Source: Epiperipatus broadwayi
Lineage: Eukaryota; Onychophora; Udeonychophora; Euonychophora; Peripatidae
Reading direction: 5' to 3'
NCBI GenBank assembly: GCA_028023455.1
Contig: JAQFVV010006305.1
Coordinates: forward strand, 3,465,001 to 3,529,000
DNA length: 64,000 nucleotides
Made by a program: the position numbers and the translations under genes. Under the pieces are notes generated by a model. That model did no database searches, was not told the DNA's origin, and saw only the letters and a list, made by a program, of their open reading frames with translations. Shown in pieces: positions 37,206-47,483 of this stretch (position 1 is its first letter; each line of letters opens with the position of its first letter).

Positions 37206-38609
37206 TCGGCCATTATCAATACGCTGCAGGATGAAGGTCTCTCCAAGTTTAACCCATCTTCTTCGATCTTTAGCTTCTCTTCTCCACAACACTCCTGCAC
37301 ATTTTCTTATTTCATTCATCCATCTCACATGTGGTATCTTTCTGGGTCTTTTACAATCTCTTGGAATCCAGTTTAAAATTTCAATTGACCATCTATTATC
37401 ATCTCTTCTAGCAATATGTCCAGCCCAACTCCATTTCAATCTTTTAATTTTTTCAATAAGGTCAGTAACACCTGTTTGTTGTCTTATCCATACATTGCGT
37501 TTTCGATCTCTTCTTGTTACTCCCAACATACATCTCTCCATTCTCCTTTGAGTGGTCTGAAGTCTCTGTATTGCTCTTCTATTAAGTGTCCAAGATCCAT
37601 AAGTAAGAACTGGTAAAACACATTTGTTAAAAACCATCCTTTTCAAACACATAGGCATATTTCCTTTTAGTATCAAGTTATTTCTACCAAAAGCACTCCA
37701 ACCAAGTTTAATTCTATGATTAATTTCCTCCATTATGTTTCCATCTGTATTAATAATCTGACCAAGGTATTTGTAACTGTTAACATCTTCTAATTCTTCA
37801 TAATAAATCTTTATTTTCAAATTTTGAGCAAATCGATTAAACATTACTTTAGTCTTTTTAATATTTATCTTTAGCCCTACTTTTCTACTTTCATCTGCTA
37901 ACTCCTGCAACATTTCCTGCAGCTCTGAAGCATTATTTGCAAAAACAACTACATCATCTGCAAAATCTAAATGACTTACATACTCTCCATTTACTTTCAC
38001 TCCTTTAGTTTCCCATTTTAATCCACAAAATATTTCTTGCAGCACTGCTGTAAAGAGTTTTGGAGATATGGAATCACCTTGTCTTACACCTTTCTCAATG
38101 TTGATTTTTCCAGTATCATTATGTAATCTAATTGTTGCTGTTGCATTATTATAAATATTCTTTAAAATATGACAATATCCTGGATCTATACCTTGATGAT
38201 CCAATGCTTTAATCACTGAAGAAATGTGTATAGAATCGAATGCCTTTTCATAATCTACAAATCCAAAACATAATGAGAACTCATATTCGTTTGTCCTTTC
38301 TATGACTTCTCTCAATACCTGGATATGATCTATTGTACTAAAACCACTTTTAAATCCAGCTTGTTCTCTTGGTTGGTGGAAATCCAAAGTTCTCTGTAGA
38401 CGAGTTGTAATTATCTTGGTAAAAATTTTATATAAAACTGATAAAAGGCTGATAGGTCTGTAATTTCTAATATCTTCTTTATCATCTTTTTTAAATATTA
38501 ATACTATTACTGCATTCTTCCAATTTTCCAGTACATCTTTATCATTTAGACATTTGGTATATAACTTTGCTAAAATTGTTTCTATTTCTTCACCTGTTTC
38601 TTTTAATAT
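37203..38609 (-). CDS. RTE-like LINE copy 1, reverse transcriptase half (interrupted ORF, 3' part)
   Basis: About 468 uninterrupted codons of reverse transcriptase and C-terminal domain from a non-LTR retrotransposon. Numbered from the alternative start inside the flanking insert (frame 38,654-37,203): YRPISLLSVLYKI at about 65-77, FVDYEKAFD (motif A) at 132-140, GVRQGDSISPKLF (motif B) at 189-201, FADD (motif C) at 231-234, then KINIKKTK and a basic C-terminus. GDSISPKLF with this overall layout is typical of the RTE group (established family knowledge; the precise clade is not tested). It would copy element RNA into DNA at a nicked target. The first 15 residues of the apparent frame (GTG start at 38,654) belong to the inserted LINE and are not native. 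No stop or frameshift is visible, so the host element was probably coding when it was split. Confidence 0.9.
38598..38609. repeat. Target-site duplication, left copy
   Basis: TTCTTTTAATAT here is repeated exactly at 42,096-42,107. On the minus strand it reads ATATTAAAAGAA and encodes the ILKE residues of the host LINE, present on both sides of the insertion. Confidence 0.9.
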
Positions 38610-38663
38610 CATCAATAGTAGTCTGTCCAATAGACAGGTCCAGAGAGTAGTCACTACATCAGT

Positions 38664-41642
38664 TCATCCATTCTTCCATTCCATTCTCTTCCTTGCCCAC
38701 TTCCTCAATTCCACATAACCCCTTCCATCTCGTATATCATCCAATAATGTCAATCTCTTCCGTCCTATCTTTTTATTTCCACTCACCATACCTTCCAAAA
38801 CATCTTTCATTAAACTATAATCTTTTCTTAGTATATGTCCAATCCAGTTTCTCTTTCTCTCTTTGATACTTTCAATCAATCTTCTTTCCTCATTAACTCT
38901 TTTCAAAACTTCTTCATTTGTTATTTTATTCACCCAACTGATTTTTTCCATTTTTCTCCATATCCACATCTCAAAAGCTTCCAGTCGTTTTTTAATTCTA
39001 TTACTCAAAGTCCATGTCTCACAACCATACATTAATACACTCCACACATAACATTTAATTAATCTTTTCCTTAATTCTCTTTCCATAGGTCCACAGAATA
39101 TCTTCTTTCTTTTTACAAATGTCACCTTTGCCAATGCTATTCTTCTTTTAACTTCATCTTCACTTCTTCCATCCTCACTCAACCAACAACCCAAATATCT
39201 AAATCCCTTCACCTGCTGCACCATGTCATCATGGATTCCAATTTGCAGTCTTTTTGCATCTCTCCCTATCCATAAACACTTAGTCTTTTCAATATTAATC
39301 TTCATTCCATATGCCATACATCCTTCTTCCAATTTATTCAACATATTCTGAAGATCCTTTTCTTCCTCAGCAATAAGAGCCATATCATCTGCAAATCTTA
39401 TACACTTTATTACTCTCCCTCCAACATTTGCTCCTCCACAGTCCAAATAATTATTTATCATATCTTCTAAATAAATATTAAACAAAACAGGTGACATACT
39501 ACATCCTTGCCTAACTCCACTTTCTATATTCACTTCATCCGTCTCATTACATCCAAATCTAACTCTTATTCTTTGCCCATTATACATATTCCATATCAAT
39601 CGTCTTTCTTTCCAGAATACTCCTTTATCTCTTAAGATAGACATCAGTTTATTCCAGCTTACTCTATCAAATGCCTTTTCTAAATCTACAAAACATATAC
39701 CAATTCCTTTATCTCTTTCTATATATCTTTCTGCAATTGTCCTAACAATACCAATAGCATCTCTCGTGCTTTTCCCTTTCCGAAAACCAAACTGTTCTTC
39801 AGCAATATAATAGTCAACCTTCCCATAAATCCTTTGAGTTAAAATCCTCAATAACACCTTAGAAACATGAGACAATACACTTATTGTCCTATACTCTTCA
39901 CATTTAACAGCTTTCTTCTTTTTAGCAATTGGAATCACTATAGTTCTTAAAAAATCTTCAGGCCAAACTCCACTATTATATATCAAATTGCAAAGTCCAA
40001 CTATTTCCTTCATAGTAAATTCTCCCATTTCTCTCAAAAATTCTATAGGTACTGCATCAAATCCAATAGCCTTACCATTCTTCATTTGTGCGATTGCCTT
40101 TCTTACTTCATCTGGCAGTATGTCCATACCTCTATCATCCATTGCAACATCTTCTTCATTTTCAAGTTCATAACTAATTAAATTATTTCCTCTACTAAAC
40201 AGATACCGAATATATTCTTCCCATCTTTTTAATATATCATTACTATCGGTTAACCTTCTTCCATTCTTATCCGCAATCTCACTTGCTACCCATGTCTTTT
40301 TCTCCCAAGAAATACTTTGTATTCTATCAAATGCTAGATCATATCTTTTCATCTGTTGAAACCTTTCTATCTCTTTACATTCTTGCTCCAACCACTTTTC
40401 TTTTGCTAAATCTGTTTCTCTTCTTAATTCATTATTAAATTTCCTATATTCCTTTTGCCCTTCCTCAGTATTTATATTCTTCCACCTTCTCCGCACTTCC
40501 ATCTTTTCCAACATACCTTCAGTTATCCAAGGTCTTTTAGCTTTTCTCATACGAATAATACCTATTTCATTTTTTGCTATTTTCAAGAATCCCTCTTTAA
40601 TTCTATTCCAACACTCATCAGAGCCATTAATATAGTTCCCATCCTGAACAATTCTTTTAAATTCACCCTCACATATTAAACCAAATTTTCCTTTTTCCAT
40701 TTGTCTCAATTTATCCAAGTCCCATCTTGTGTATCTTTTCCCTCTTTTAATTCTTTTTAAACTTAACTTTAATTTAGCCATCACCAAATTATGATCCGAA
40801 TCTATATCAGCACCTGGCAAAGCATGTGAACCCTTAACAGCATTCTTATATCTATTCTGAATCAGTATATAATCAATTTGATAACGTTCTTTGTTACCTG
40901 GAGCTTTCCATGTATACAATCTTCTAATATGATTTTTAAAGCAAGTATTTGAAATGACAAACCCATTCTCTTTACAAAATTGTACAAGTCGACTACCCCT
41001 TTCATTTCTTTTCCCAATACCATAATTTCCAACAATTTTCTCTTCCCTACCTTTCCCCACAACAGCATTCCAATCCCCCAATAGCAATATACATGCATTT
41101 TTTCCTTCACATTGAATACTTTCTTCTATCTTCTCATACATTTCATCAATTTCACTATCATCATGAGTACTAGTTGGCATATAAACTTGTACAATTACCA
41201 AATCCCTAGGACTTGCATTTATTCTCATCACCATCAGTCTATCATTAATACCATCAACCTTTGCCACACTATTCCATATTTTCTTCCTCACAGCAATGCC
41301 AACTCCATTAATTGATCTATCACCACCTGAATAAAACAACTTTACATCTCCACTACTTACTTCTCCACATCCCTCCCACCTCACTTCACTTAATCCCATT
41401 ACATCAATATTATTCAAATTCAACTCTCTTTTCAAATTCTCCAATTTCCCACTTTTCCTCAAAGATCTAACATTCCACGTTCCAATTCTCAGTGTATCCC
41501 CTCTCAATGAATTATATTTATGAGGATTTCGCAGGTTGACGACCTGAGTAGCCTCATGTCCACTCCTGCCGGGCAAGACACCAAAGTTATTCTTAACTAA
41601 GGTCTCAACACCAAACGTAATGATTTCTGTAGACATACTCAT
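38664..41642 (-). CDS. LINE ORF: AP-endonuclease and reverse transcriptase, 992 aa, intact
   Basis: A single polyprotein with everything expected for target-primed reverse transcription. The AP-like endonuclease is at about 52-290: IGTWNVRSL (53-61), LSEVRWEG with catalytic Glu86, LLLGDWNAVVG (Asp190, Asn192) and DSDHNLV with the catalytic SDH at 282-284. The reverse transcriptase is at about 515-800: KAIGFDAVPIEFL, EYRTISVLSH, FGFRKGKSTRDAI, FVDLEKAFD (651-659), GVRQGCSMSPVLF (709-721) and FADD (750-753). The C-terminal region has YGCETWTLS, a RISWVN-like helix (KISWVNKITNEEVL) and WIGHILRKD. ATG at 41,642 is followed two codons later by a second ATG; the first gives a 51-residue leader before the endonuclease. 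This type is often annotated craniofacial development protein 2-like because of the endonuclease. Clade assignment (RTE-related or CR1/L2-related) is left open. Confidence 0.93.
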   Translation of the reverse strand: MSMSTEIITFGVETLVKNNFGVLPGRSGHEATQVVNLRNPHKYNSLRGDTLRIGTWNVRSLRKSGKLENLKRELNLNNIDVMGLSEVRWEGCGEVSSGDVKLFYSGGDRSINGVGIAVRKKIWNSVAKVDGINDRLMVMRINASPRDLVIVQVYMPTSTHDDSEIDEMYEKIEESIQCEGKNACILLLGDWNAVVGKGREEKIVGNYGIGKRNERGSRLVQFCKENGFVISNTCFKNHIRRLYTWKAPGNKERYQIDYILIQNRYKNAVKGSHALPGADIDSDHNLVMAKLKLSLKRIKRGKRYTRWDLDKLRQMEKGKFGLICEGEFKRIVQDGNYINGSDECWNRIKEGFLKIAKNEIGIIRMRKAKRPWITEGMLEKMEVRRRWKNINTEEGQKEYRKFNNELRRETDLAKEKWLEQECKEIERFQQMKRYDLAFDRIQSISWEKKTWVASEIADKNGRRLTDSNDILKRWEEYIRYLFSRGNNLISYELENEEDVAMDDRGMDILPDEVRKAIAQMKNGKAIGFDAVPIEFLREMGEFTMKEIVGLCNLIYNSGVWPEDFLRTIVIPIAKKKKAVKCEEYRTISVLSHVSKVLLRILTQRIYGKVDYYIAEEQFGFRKGKSTRDAIGIVRTIAERYIERDKGIGICFVDLEKAFDRVSWNKLMSILRDKGVFWKERRLIWNMYNGQRIRVRFGCNETDEVNIESGVRQGCSMSPVLFNIYLEDMINNYLDCGGANVGGRVIKCIRFADDMALIAEEEKDLQNMLNKLEEGCMAYGMKINIEKTKCLWIGRDAKRLQIGIHDDMVQQVKGFRYLGCWLSEDGRSEDEVKRRIALAKVTFVKRKKIFCGPMERELRKRLIKCYVWSVLMYGCETWTLSNRIKKRLEAFEMWIWRKMEKISWVNKITNEEVLKRVNEERRLIESIKERKRNWIGHILRKDYSLMKDVLEGMVSGNKKIGRKRLTLLDDIRDGRGYVELRKWARKRMEWKNG

Positions 41643-42035
41643 AATAAAACAAGGGAATTATAAGACAAAGTGGTTTCCCGTTGCCTTCTTTGCCCAGCAA
41701 TAACCTCTATAATAGGCTTAGTGCACTAGTCAAATCCCATAAAATGAAAATCCAACTACCGCTTCCTCCTCATCGTTGTCACCTCTAGTGATCTTCCGCT
41801 GACTTGGAAGAAATGCCGTTGCTGACCCAGCACCCAGCGGGGTGTTGACTTATTTAATGGCGGTCAACACTCGCCATTATACATCCACCGTCATAGGAAT
41901 TGTGGCACTTTATAGAAGTAGACACGCCACTGTCTCCTTCACCACTTCCTGATAGTGAATGTTGTCCCATTGTCAGCGACTGCTTATTTACAGTACTCTG
42001 CTTATTCACAGCTAACCTTCATATCTGAAGGCCAT

Positions 42036-42095
42036 GCCCCTATCCGCAACCTGGGGATGCTCTGGGTGGCATGGGACCCATGCCTTATTCCCCAG
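42036..42095 (-). ncRNA. Candidate HDV-like self-cleaving ribozyme at the 5' end of the nested LINE
   Basis: On the minus strand, starting at the first base after the target duplication, the sequence can be hand-folded as a nested double pseudoknot. P1 is CTGGGGA (42,095-42,089) with TCCCCAG (42,057-42,051). P2 is GTCCC (42,077-42,073) with GGGGC (42,040-42,036). P3 is TGC/GCA with an 8-base loop holding CCC. A linker GTTGCGGATA between P1 and P2 contains an unpaired C followed by purines, in the place of the catalytic C. HDV-like ribozymes at LINE 5' ends are established for R2, L1Tc and some RTE elements. Weak points are an unusually long J1/2, a very short or absent P4 and an unclear P1.1. 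No folding program was run. Confidence 0.4.
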
Positions 42096-42107
42096 TTCTT
42101 TTAATAT
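42096..42107. repeat. Target-site duplication, right copy
   Basis: TTCTTTTAATAT, identical to 38,598-38,609. It marks the 5' border of the nested LINE, whose first bases are CTGGGG on the minus strand. Confidence 0.9.
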
Positions 42108-43452
42108 ATCAATTATAATTCCATCATTTCCTGGAGCCTTTCCTTTCTTCATACACTTAATTGCATGTCTCACTTCTTCATTTAAAATTCTGGGCAATTC
42201 AAAAAATGTAATAGATATAGAAGGTACTTGTTCTTTATTACTATATAATTCTTGATAAAAATTTTCTACCAATTTCATGATGTCATCTCTCTTTTTAGTA
42301 ATAATTCCATCTTTTTTTCTTATTGCAGATATAAATTTCCTACCAATACCAAAATGTTGTTTAACATTTTTGAGACTTTTATTTTCTTCTACAACTTTCC
42401 TTACTATTTCACAGTTATACTTTCTTATATCATTTTCAACTCTTTTCCGTACCATTTTACAAAATTTGAGATATTCAATTCTTTTTAATACATCATTTTT
42501 GTATATCTTCATATTCCTTCTTTTCTTCATAAATTCTCTAGTCTCAGTAGAAATTTTATTAGTCAATTGCTGCTTTTTTCTACCAGCTATGTTTGTTGCA
42601 GTTTTTAAAAGTGTATCAGTTATTTTCATATTAATTTCATTCAAATCTGAATCATGTTCAAAATCTCCTAACACTTGAAACCTATTTGTAAGTTCTAATT
42701 TAAATTCATTAGAATGTTTCTGAAGATTAGGAATATCAACTGTAAATATTGTTTTTCTTAATAATTTTTGTCTCTCTAGTTTTACATTAACATGTAACTT
42801 ACACCTTACTAATCGATGATCACTTCCTGTGTTAAATTTATTAAGAACATTACAATCTTGAAATATGTATTTTCTGTTAGTCAAAATATAATCCAATTCT
42901 GCTGTACCTTCATTTGGATGCTTCCATCTCCATTTCCTTTTAACATTTTTCTCAAAAAATGAATTCATAATATAAAGTTTTTCTTTTTCTGCAAACTCCA
43001 CAAGTCTATGTCCTCTCTCATTTCTATTACCATAACCAAAATTACCTATAGCAATTTCATCTTTCACTTGTCTACCAATACTAGCATTAAAGTCTCCCAT
43101 AACAATTTTAAAATGTTGTTTACTCTGATCAAAAGCCTTTTGTACAGCCATATAAAAATCTTCTACTACTTCATCACTATGAGAACTTGTTGGGGCATAA
43201 ACCTGAATTATCTGCATTTGGTATCTGCTGTTAAGTTGTATAACTAATCTTGCCACTCTGTCCGATACACCATCAATCTCCACAATATTGTTCTTCCACT
43301 TTTTATTTATAATGAATCCTACTCCACTTGTATTTCCAATATGTGTGCCTTTATAATAGAGTATATGCCCACTTTTTAAATCAATTGTTTCTTCTCCTTT
43401 TCTTCTAACTTCACAAAGTCCAATAATGTCCCATTTAATATTAGAAGAACTA
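42096..43452 (-). CDS. RTE-like LINE copy 1, endonuclease half (interrupted ORF, 5' part)
   Basis: About 450 stop-free codons. The frame is open from about 43,452, where the sequence reads SNIKWDIIGLCEVRR; this supplies the catalytic Glu of the AP-endonuclease. It then shows GVGFIINKKWKNN, IIQVYAPTSSHSD, KIVMGDFNASIG, ELDYILTN and TGSDHRLVRCKL with the SDH signature, a long lysine-rich linker, and KMKKGKAPGNDGIIIDILKE, where the nested LINE interrupts it. The GTG codon at 43,283 that begins the longest start-to-stop frame is internal to the domain and is not a native start. The N-terminal strand with the TWN motif is missing, so the copy is 5'-truncated at a TA tract (about 43,453). The frame continues after the nested element at 38,609 without a shift. 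Confidence 0.9.
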
Positions 43453-45734
43453 TATATATATATTTATTTATTTAAAATTCTCATAGCATAGAACATATAT
43501 TTTTAATCATGGCATTTTTTTAAAAAAGACCTATTTTTCTATTTATTATATTTGTTAATTATAAAGAAACAGTGAAAAAACTCACTAGTATATCATAAAT
43601 GTTTTTTATATTATGCAAAAAATAAATGAAATAGACTAAAAGAAAAAATAAAGTTATCAAGGCAATTTTAATTAAGATTCATTTTTTATGAGAGTAACAT
43701 TCTAAAGTTTATGATGATTATTTATTGAGTGTGATTTGTTAATTTCCTTTTGTAAACAGAATGAATAAAAATTATAACTGCATTTTTAAAATTAATAAAT
43801 AAAAATAACTTATTATATATTTTTAAATTCTATGATAATAATAATATCATTAAGGTCATTAAATACAAAATAAATTTGAACTGCTATCTATTACGAGGTA
43901 TGCTGAAAAGCATATATATATTGTGATAGATTGTTTATCTCAATTTATATTTAATAAACTTGTTCAAAAGTTATTCTAACAAAAGAATATTATTTAAGTA
44001 ATGCTGAATTAATAAAATTTAGATATAAAATAGTTTAGCACAATAGTAAATATATATCCTAATAAGATAATGATTTCTGTACTAAATTATTATCAGCAAA
44101 ATTAAACTGAAGGTGTGTTGTGCATCACTCATAATGTGAATATTCATACTAGTGATTATAAGTCAATGTTATTTTGAAATGCAATTTCATGACCTATATT
44201 TTGGTTACCAATGCAAATAAAATATTTATATATTAAATTGAATTCCTAGCTTTAGTATTTCATTTATATTACTCACATAGTTCTATGCAAATGAACACAA
44301 TTCACAACATCAGAAATATTTATCGATGGTAGATTTGGTCATAAGAACTAGCAATATTTACTAATCAAATAAATTCAGATTGTGATAGTGTGAGTGAGAG
44401 AGCTAGGTTTTCATTCATATGCACATGATTTTATTGTCCTCAAGCATAATTCTGTAATCTCAAATTATAAATTTCATAAATATTAATGAAGTCTCTAGCT
44501 CATATTTCTCACACAGATCTCTCATTTTGGGCTATATCTCAGATAGATGTTTTATGTTTAATTCTATATCCATCTCATACTTACTTCCCCATATCAGACC
44601 ATATATATAACCCAAATATTCAGAAGTTGTTAAAAGTAAGACTTGTTCTTCATCCTCTGTATATATTAATGATGGTTTCAGATTATTTAGTCTTATATTT
44701 AAATTAAAACAATAAACAAATTTTACCCTATAATTTCAAAACTATGTCAAAAGCTTATATAACAACAGACATTAAAGAGAGAGTAGATACCATTCTGTCT
44801 TTCATTGTTTTTGACATCAAGTAACTCAGTGGGAGGTTGTTACTTCCATGTCAATTATATATATAAGTTAGATTGTTTACATTTTTAAAAATGGCAATTT
44901 GGATACTAAATTCATTTTTTAAAAGAATCCTAATCAAAAATAAAACTAAAATGAATATAAAGAGTCTCTAATAATGACCAAAAATACATTTATTTATAAA
45001 AATGTTTTTTTAAAAAATATAGTAATCGTCTAGACACTTGTTTTCATCAGCTAGGTTTAACTGAGTTCGACAAACCTCAATAGGCAATTTAACCAAACTT
45101 AAAACTGAAATATTATAATTCAGAATAGCTCAAAAATTACAATTTTCTTGATTAATAACAAAAATCCTTTCATTATTTTGGAGAGATTCTGTATATTAGA
45201 ATTTTGTGTAAAATGACAGTTTTATCAAATGAGAGGTTAAATTTAAAAAAGTCCATTTCAGCAAGATGCTCAGATATAAGAGCACAAAAAAACAGTTTTT
45301 AAATAAAAAGACTATTTAGAAGCTCATCAAAAAAAAATGATAGAAGAATTTCTGGAGGGATATATTTTTCCTTCCTTGTTTAATATCTAGCTTCAAATTC
45401 AAATCAACCAAAAACAAAACAAATATGTTATAGAGTAAATAAATGAATGTGAAATGCAATTTTTCTTTGAATTAGTAGATTATGAAGTGGATCTGAATTT
45501 GCAAGCATTTCAGCATTGACTAAAACATGAACAATGAAATATAATCCCAGATTATCTTCAAATTCTGAAGCATGTGTAGTAGAGATTACAGAACACATAG
45601 CAAAGTTGGTGTTATATGTTTCAAATAAGAAAAGAAGATTGAAAGCAAAATATATGAGTGAGAAAGCAACAAGAATCACTATCATCTTTGAAATAATTAT
45701 TAGGTTAAAATAAATTTTATTGACAATATCGAAG
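43453..45734. other. Unassigned AT-rich DNA
   Basis: Starts with a short TA/TTTA tract at the 5' truncation point of the LINE. No coding frame is recognised; 45,428-45,685 (85 codons, minus) is open but has no similarity I can name. A small hairpin AGTAAC / GTTACT lies at 44,819-44,847. Confidence 0.4.
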
Positions 45735-45895
45735 AGATTATAAAAGACCTAGAAAGAGATCATATGTGAGATGAATAAATAGAAAAATTGTGCTGAGTTG
45801 TGTGAAAAAGATCAGAGAGTGCTGATAAAGCTTGGAGACCTCTTCATCCTACAACGGAGTGATAGTACTTGAAAATGATGATGAGAATTAATCTT
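45735..45895 (+). pseudogene. RTE-like LINE 3' end scrap (copy 4)
   Basis: Plus-strand GATTATAAAAGACCTAGAAA through CTTCATCCTACAACGGAGTG aligns with the last 50 or so codons of the RTE-like copies (cf. KRPRKIPHVRWMNE and GETFILQRIDN in copy 1). It ends in GATGATGAGAATTA, a short tandem-repeat tail as expected for RTE-type elements. Severe 5' truncation is typical of LINE insertion. It keeps part of the frame but has a stop and is non-functional. Confidence 0.75.
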
Positions 45896-47030
45896 TATAT
45901 ATATTTTATTTATTTGTTTGTCTTTGTTTTTGAAATTCTGTTGACATTTTAAATTTAATCTCGTAATTTACAGGAATAGAGAGGCTCTTTATTGATATTA
46001 AGTTCTTCAAATCTCCACGAACTAGCTCTAAGCTGAGAATTTAAATTATAATAAATAAAATAAAATAGCAGATCTCCTATGTCAAGAGCATAAATCAATA
46101 ATGAACAAACAAGATGTAATTTAAATGCAGGAAATAATTCCCAGGAATCAAATCATTAGGCAAATAATCACTAGTTATTACGTGTAAACCCTATGCATTT
46201 TTAAATTTTACAAATAATGAGCGTATTTATAGAGTTTAAAAACGGAAAAAAAATCTATTCGATTTTTTGAAATATTTAAATACTAGAAAATATAAATTAG
46301 CACTAAATTGTATCTTTTAATGCTTCTTTATCAATTCACTTATAAATATGTAAATATATTTTGTTTAAATTAATATATTTTTGTTTGTATTATCTGTTGC
46401 AAAATATTGATTATTAACACTTCAGAAATACTAAAATGTATAAAAAAAGTCATAAATTAAAAGTATAAAAAATGATCTTTTTCTTCGCATACTGAATCAT
46501 ATCTGGGAATATTGATAATCATTATAATTAATTCTTATGTTTTGAAGTCCTAATATAAATTTTAATTCTTAAAATTGAAATCATCTCTTCTGTCTCCCTT
46601 ATTTTCACGTGTCAGTTGAAAATACCATTTATATGGCATTATTTCATATTATACTTCACGAACTATATATAACTAGCTTTAGAAAACACTTCATGATAAT
46701 TTTACAATAAGGAACTTTTTATTTGCAGTATATATAAATAGAGTTTCAGATATAATAATATAAAAAAAATTATCCGCAGATGCGTTTTACCATTATTTCA
46801 ATGTGATGTCATTTAGTTTGCTTAGATAAAAATGTTATATGATACATTTATGGAGAACTTTCCTACCTTATTGGATAAAAGAGTCTTTACTAACATTTAC
46901 AATAACTGATTTTTTTTACAGATTATAAAAAATTATTTCTGACTGAGTCTATCACACAGTCTTCCTTTATTACAAATTCAGATTTTATCTGCAAAAGCAT
47001 TTGTTACAACATTTATATCCTTTCACAATG
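45896..47030. other. Unassigned AT-rich DNA
   Basis: No coding frame, no repeat copy and no strong inverted repeat recognised. Confidence 0.4.
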
Positions 47031-47031
47031 G

Positions 47032-47228
47032 CAAAACTCTCCATACAGTGGCAACACTCAGTGCAAGCCTCACTGATGAAAACCGCAAGCTAAAAACTAG
47101 TCTTTAGATATTGGATGAGTAGGCACTAGATAGGGATTTTATGCACAAATCTTCCTGCATCCATTAATTACTTTTCCTTTCAGTGAATGGTTCTACTGCG
47201 TGGTGCCACAGTATGGAGAGATTTGTCT
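47032..47228. mobile_element. Foldback family B, short member
   Basis: Termini CTCTCCATACAGTGGCAACAC and, inverted, CTCTCCATACTGTGGCACCAC. The interior shares AGTGCAAGCC, ATTGGATGAGTAGGCACTAG and GATTTTATGCACAA with the 420-bp member at 31,721-32,140. At about 195 bp it is less than half as long, so the family includes internal deletion forms. Confidence 0.7.
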
Positions 47229-47404
47229 CTGTGAAAACAGCTTTAAGCATAAATAACGGTATATCATGTGATGTTTGATCTATATCCTTTGATGTTTTTA
47301 CAGTTACTCTTAATAGTGAATAATTATCAGAATGTAGATGATATAAGTAATTTTCCATTCTTTCAGATTCCCATTTTCATGCACAAGATATTTACTATAA
47401 ATGG

Positions 47405-47483
<79 letters not shown>

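Larger units (their letters stand above)
38610..42095 (-). mobile_element. Complete nested LINE (3,486 bp) inserted in RTE-like copy 1
   Basis: Bounded by an exact 12-bp target-site duplication. Order on the minus strand: a 453-bp less AT-rich 5' UTR (42,095-41,643), one 992-codon ORF, and a short 3' UTR of about 54 bases ending CTACTATTGATG with no poly(A). Removing it rejoins the host frame exactly. The two other RTE-like copies (27.2 and 58.28 kb) show the same site without insertion. The intact 5' end, open ORF and perfect duplication point to a full-length, fairly recent insertion. No second copy occurs in the window, so the family consensus is unknown. Confidence 0.92.

Noticed and set aside
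47070-47090. CACTGATGAAAACC in foldback B, considered as a hammerhead core
   Set aside because: No matching CGAAA segment or stem III nearby, and the other family member lacks the motif.
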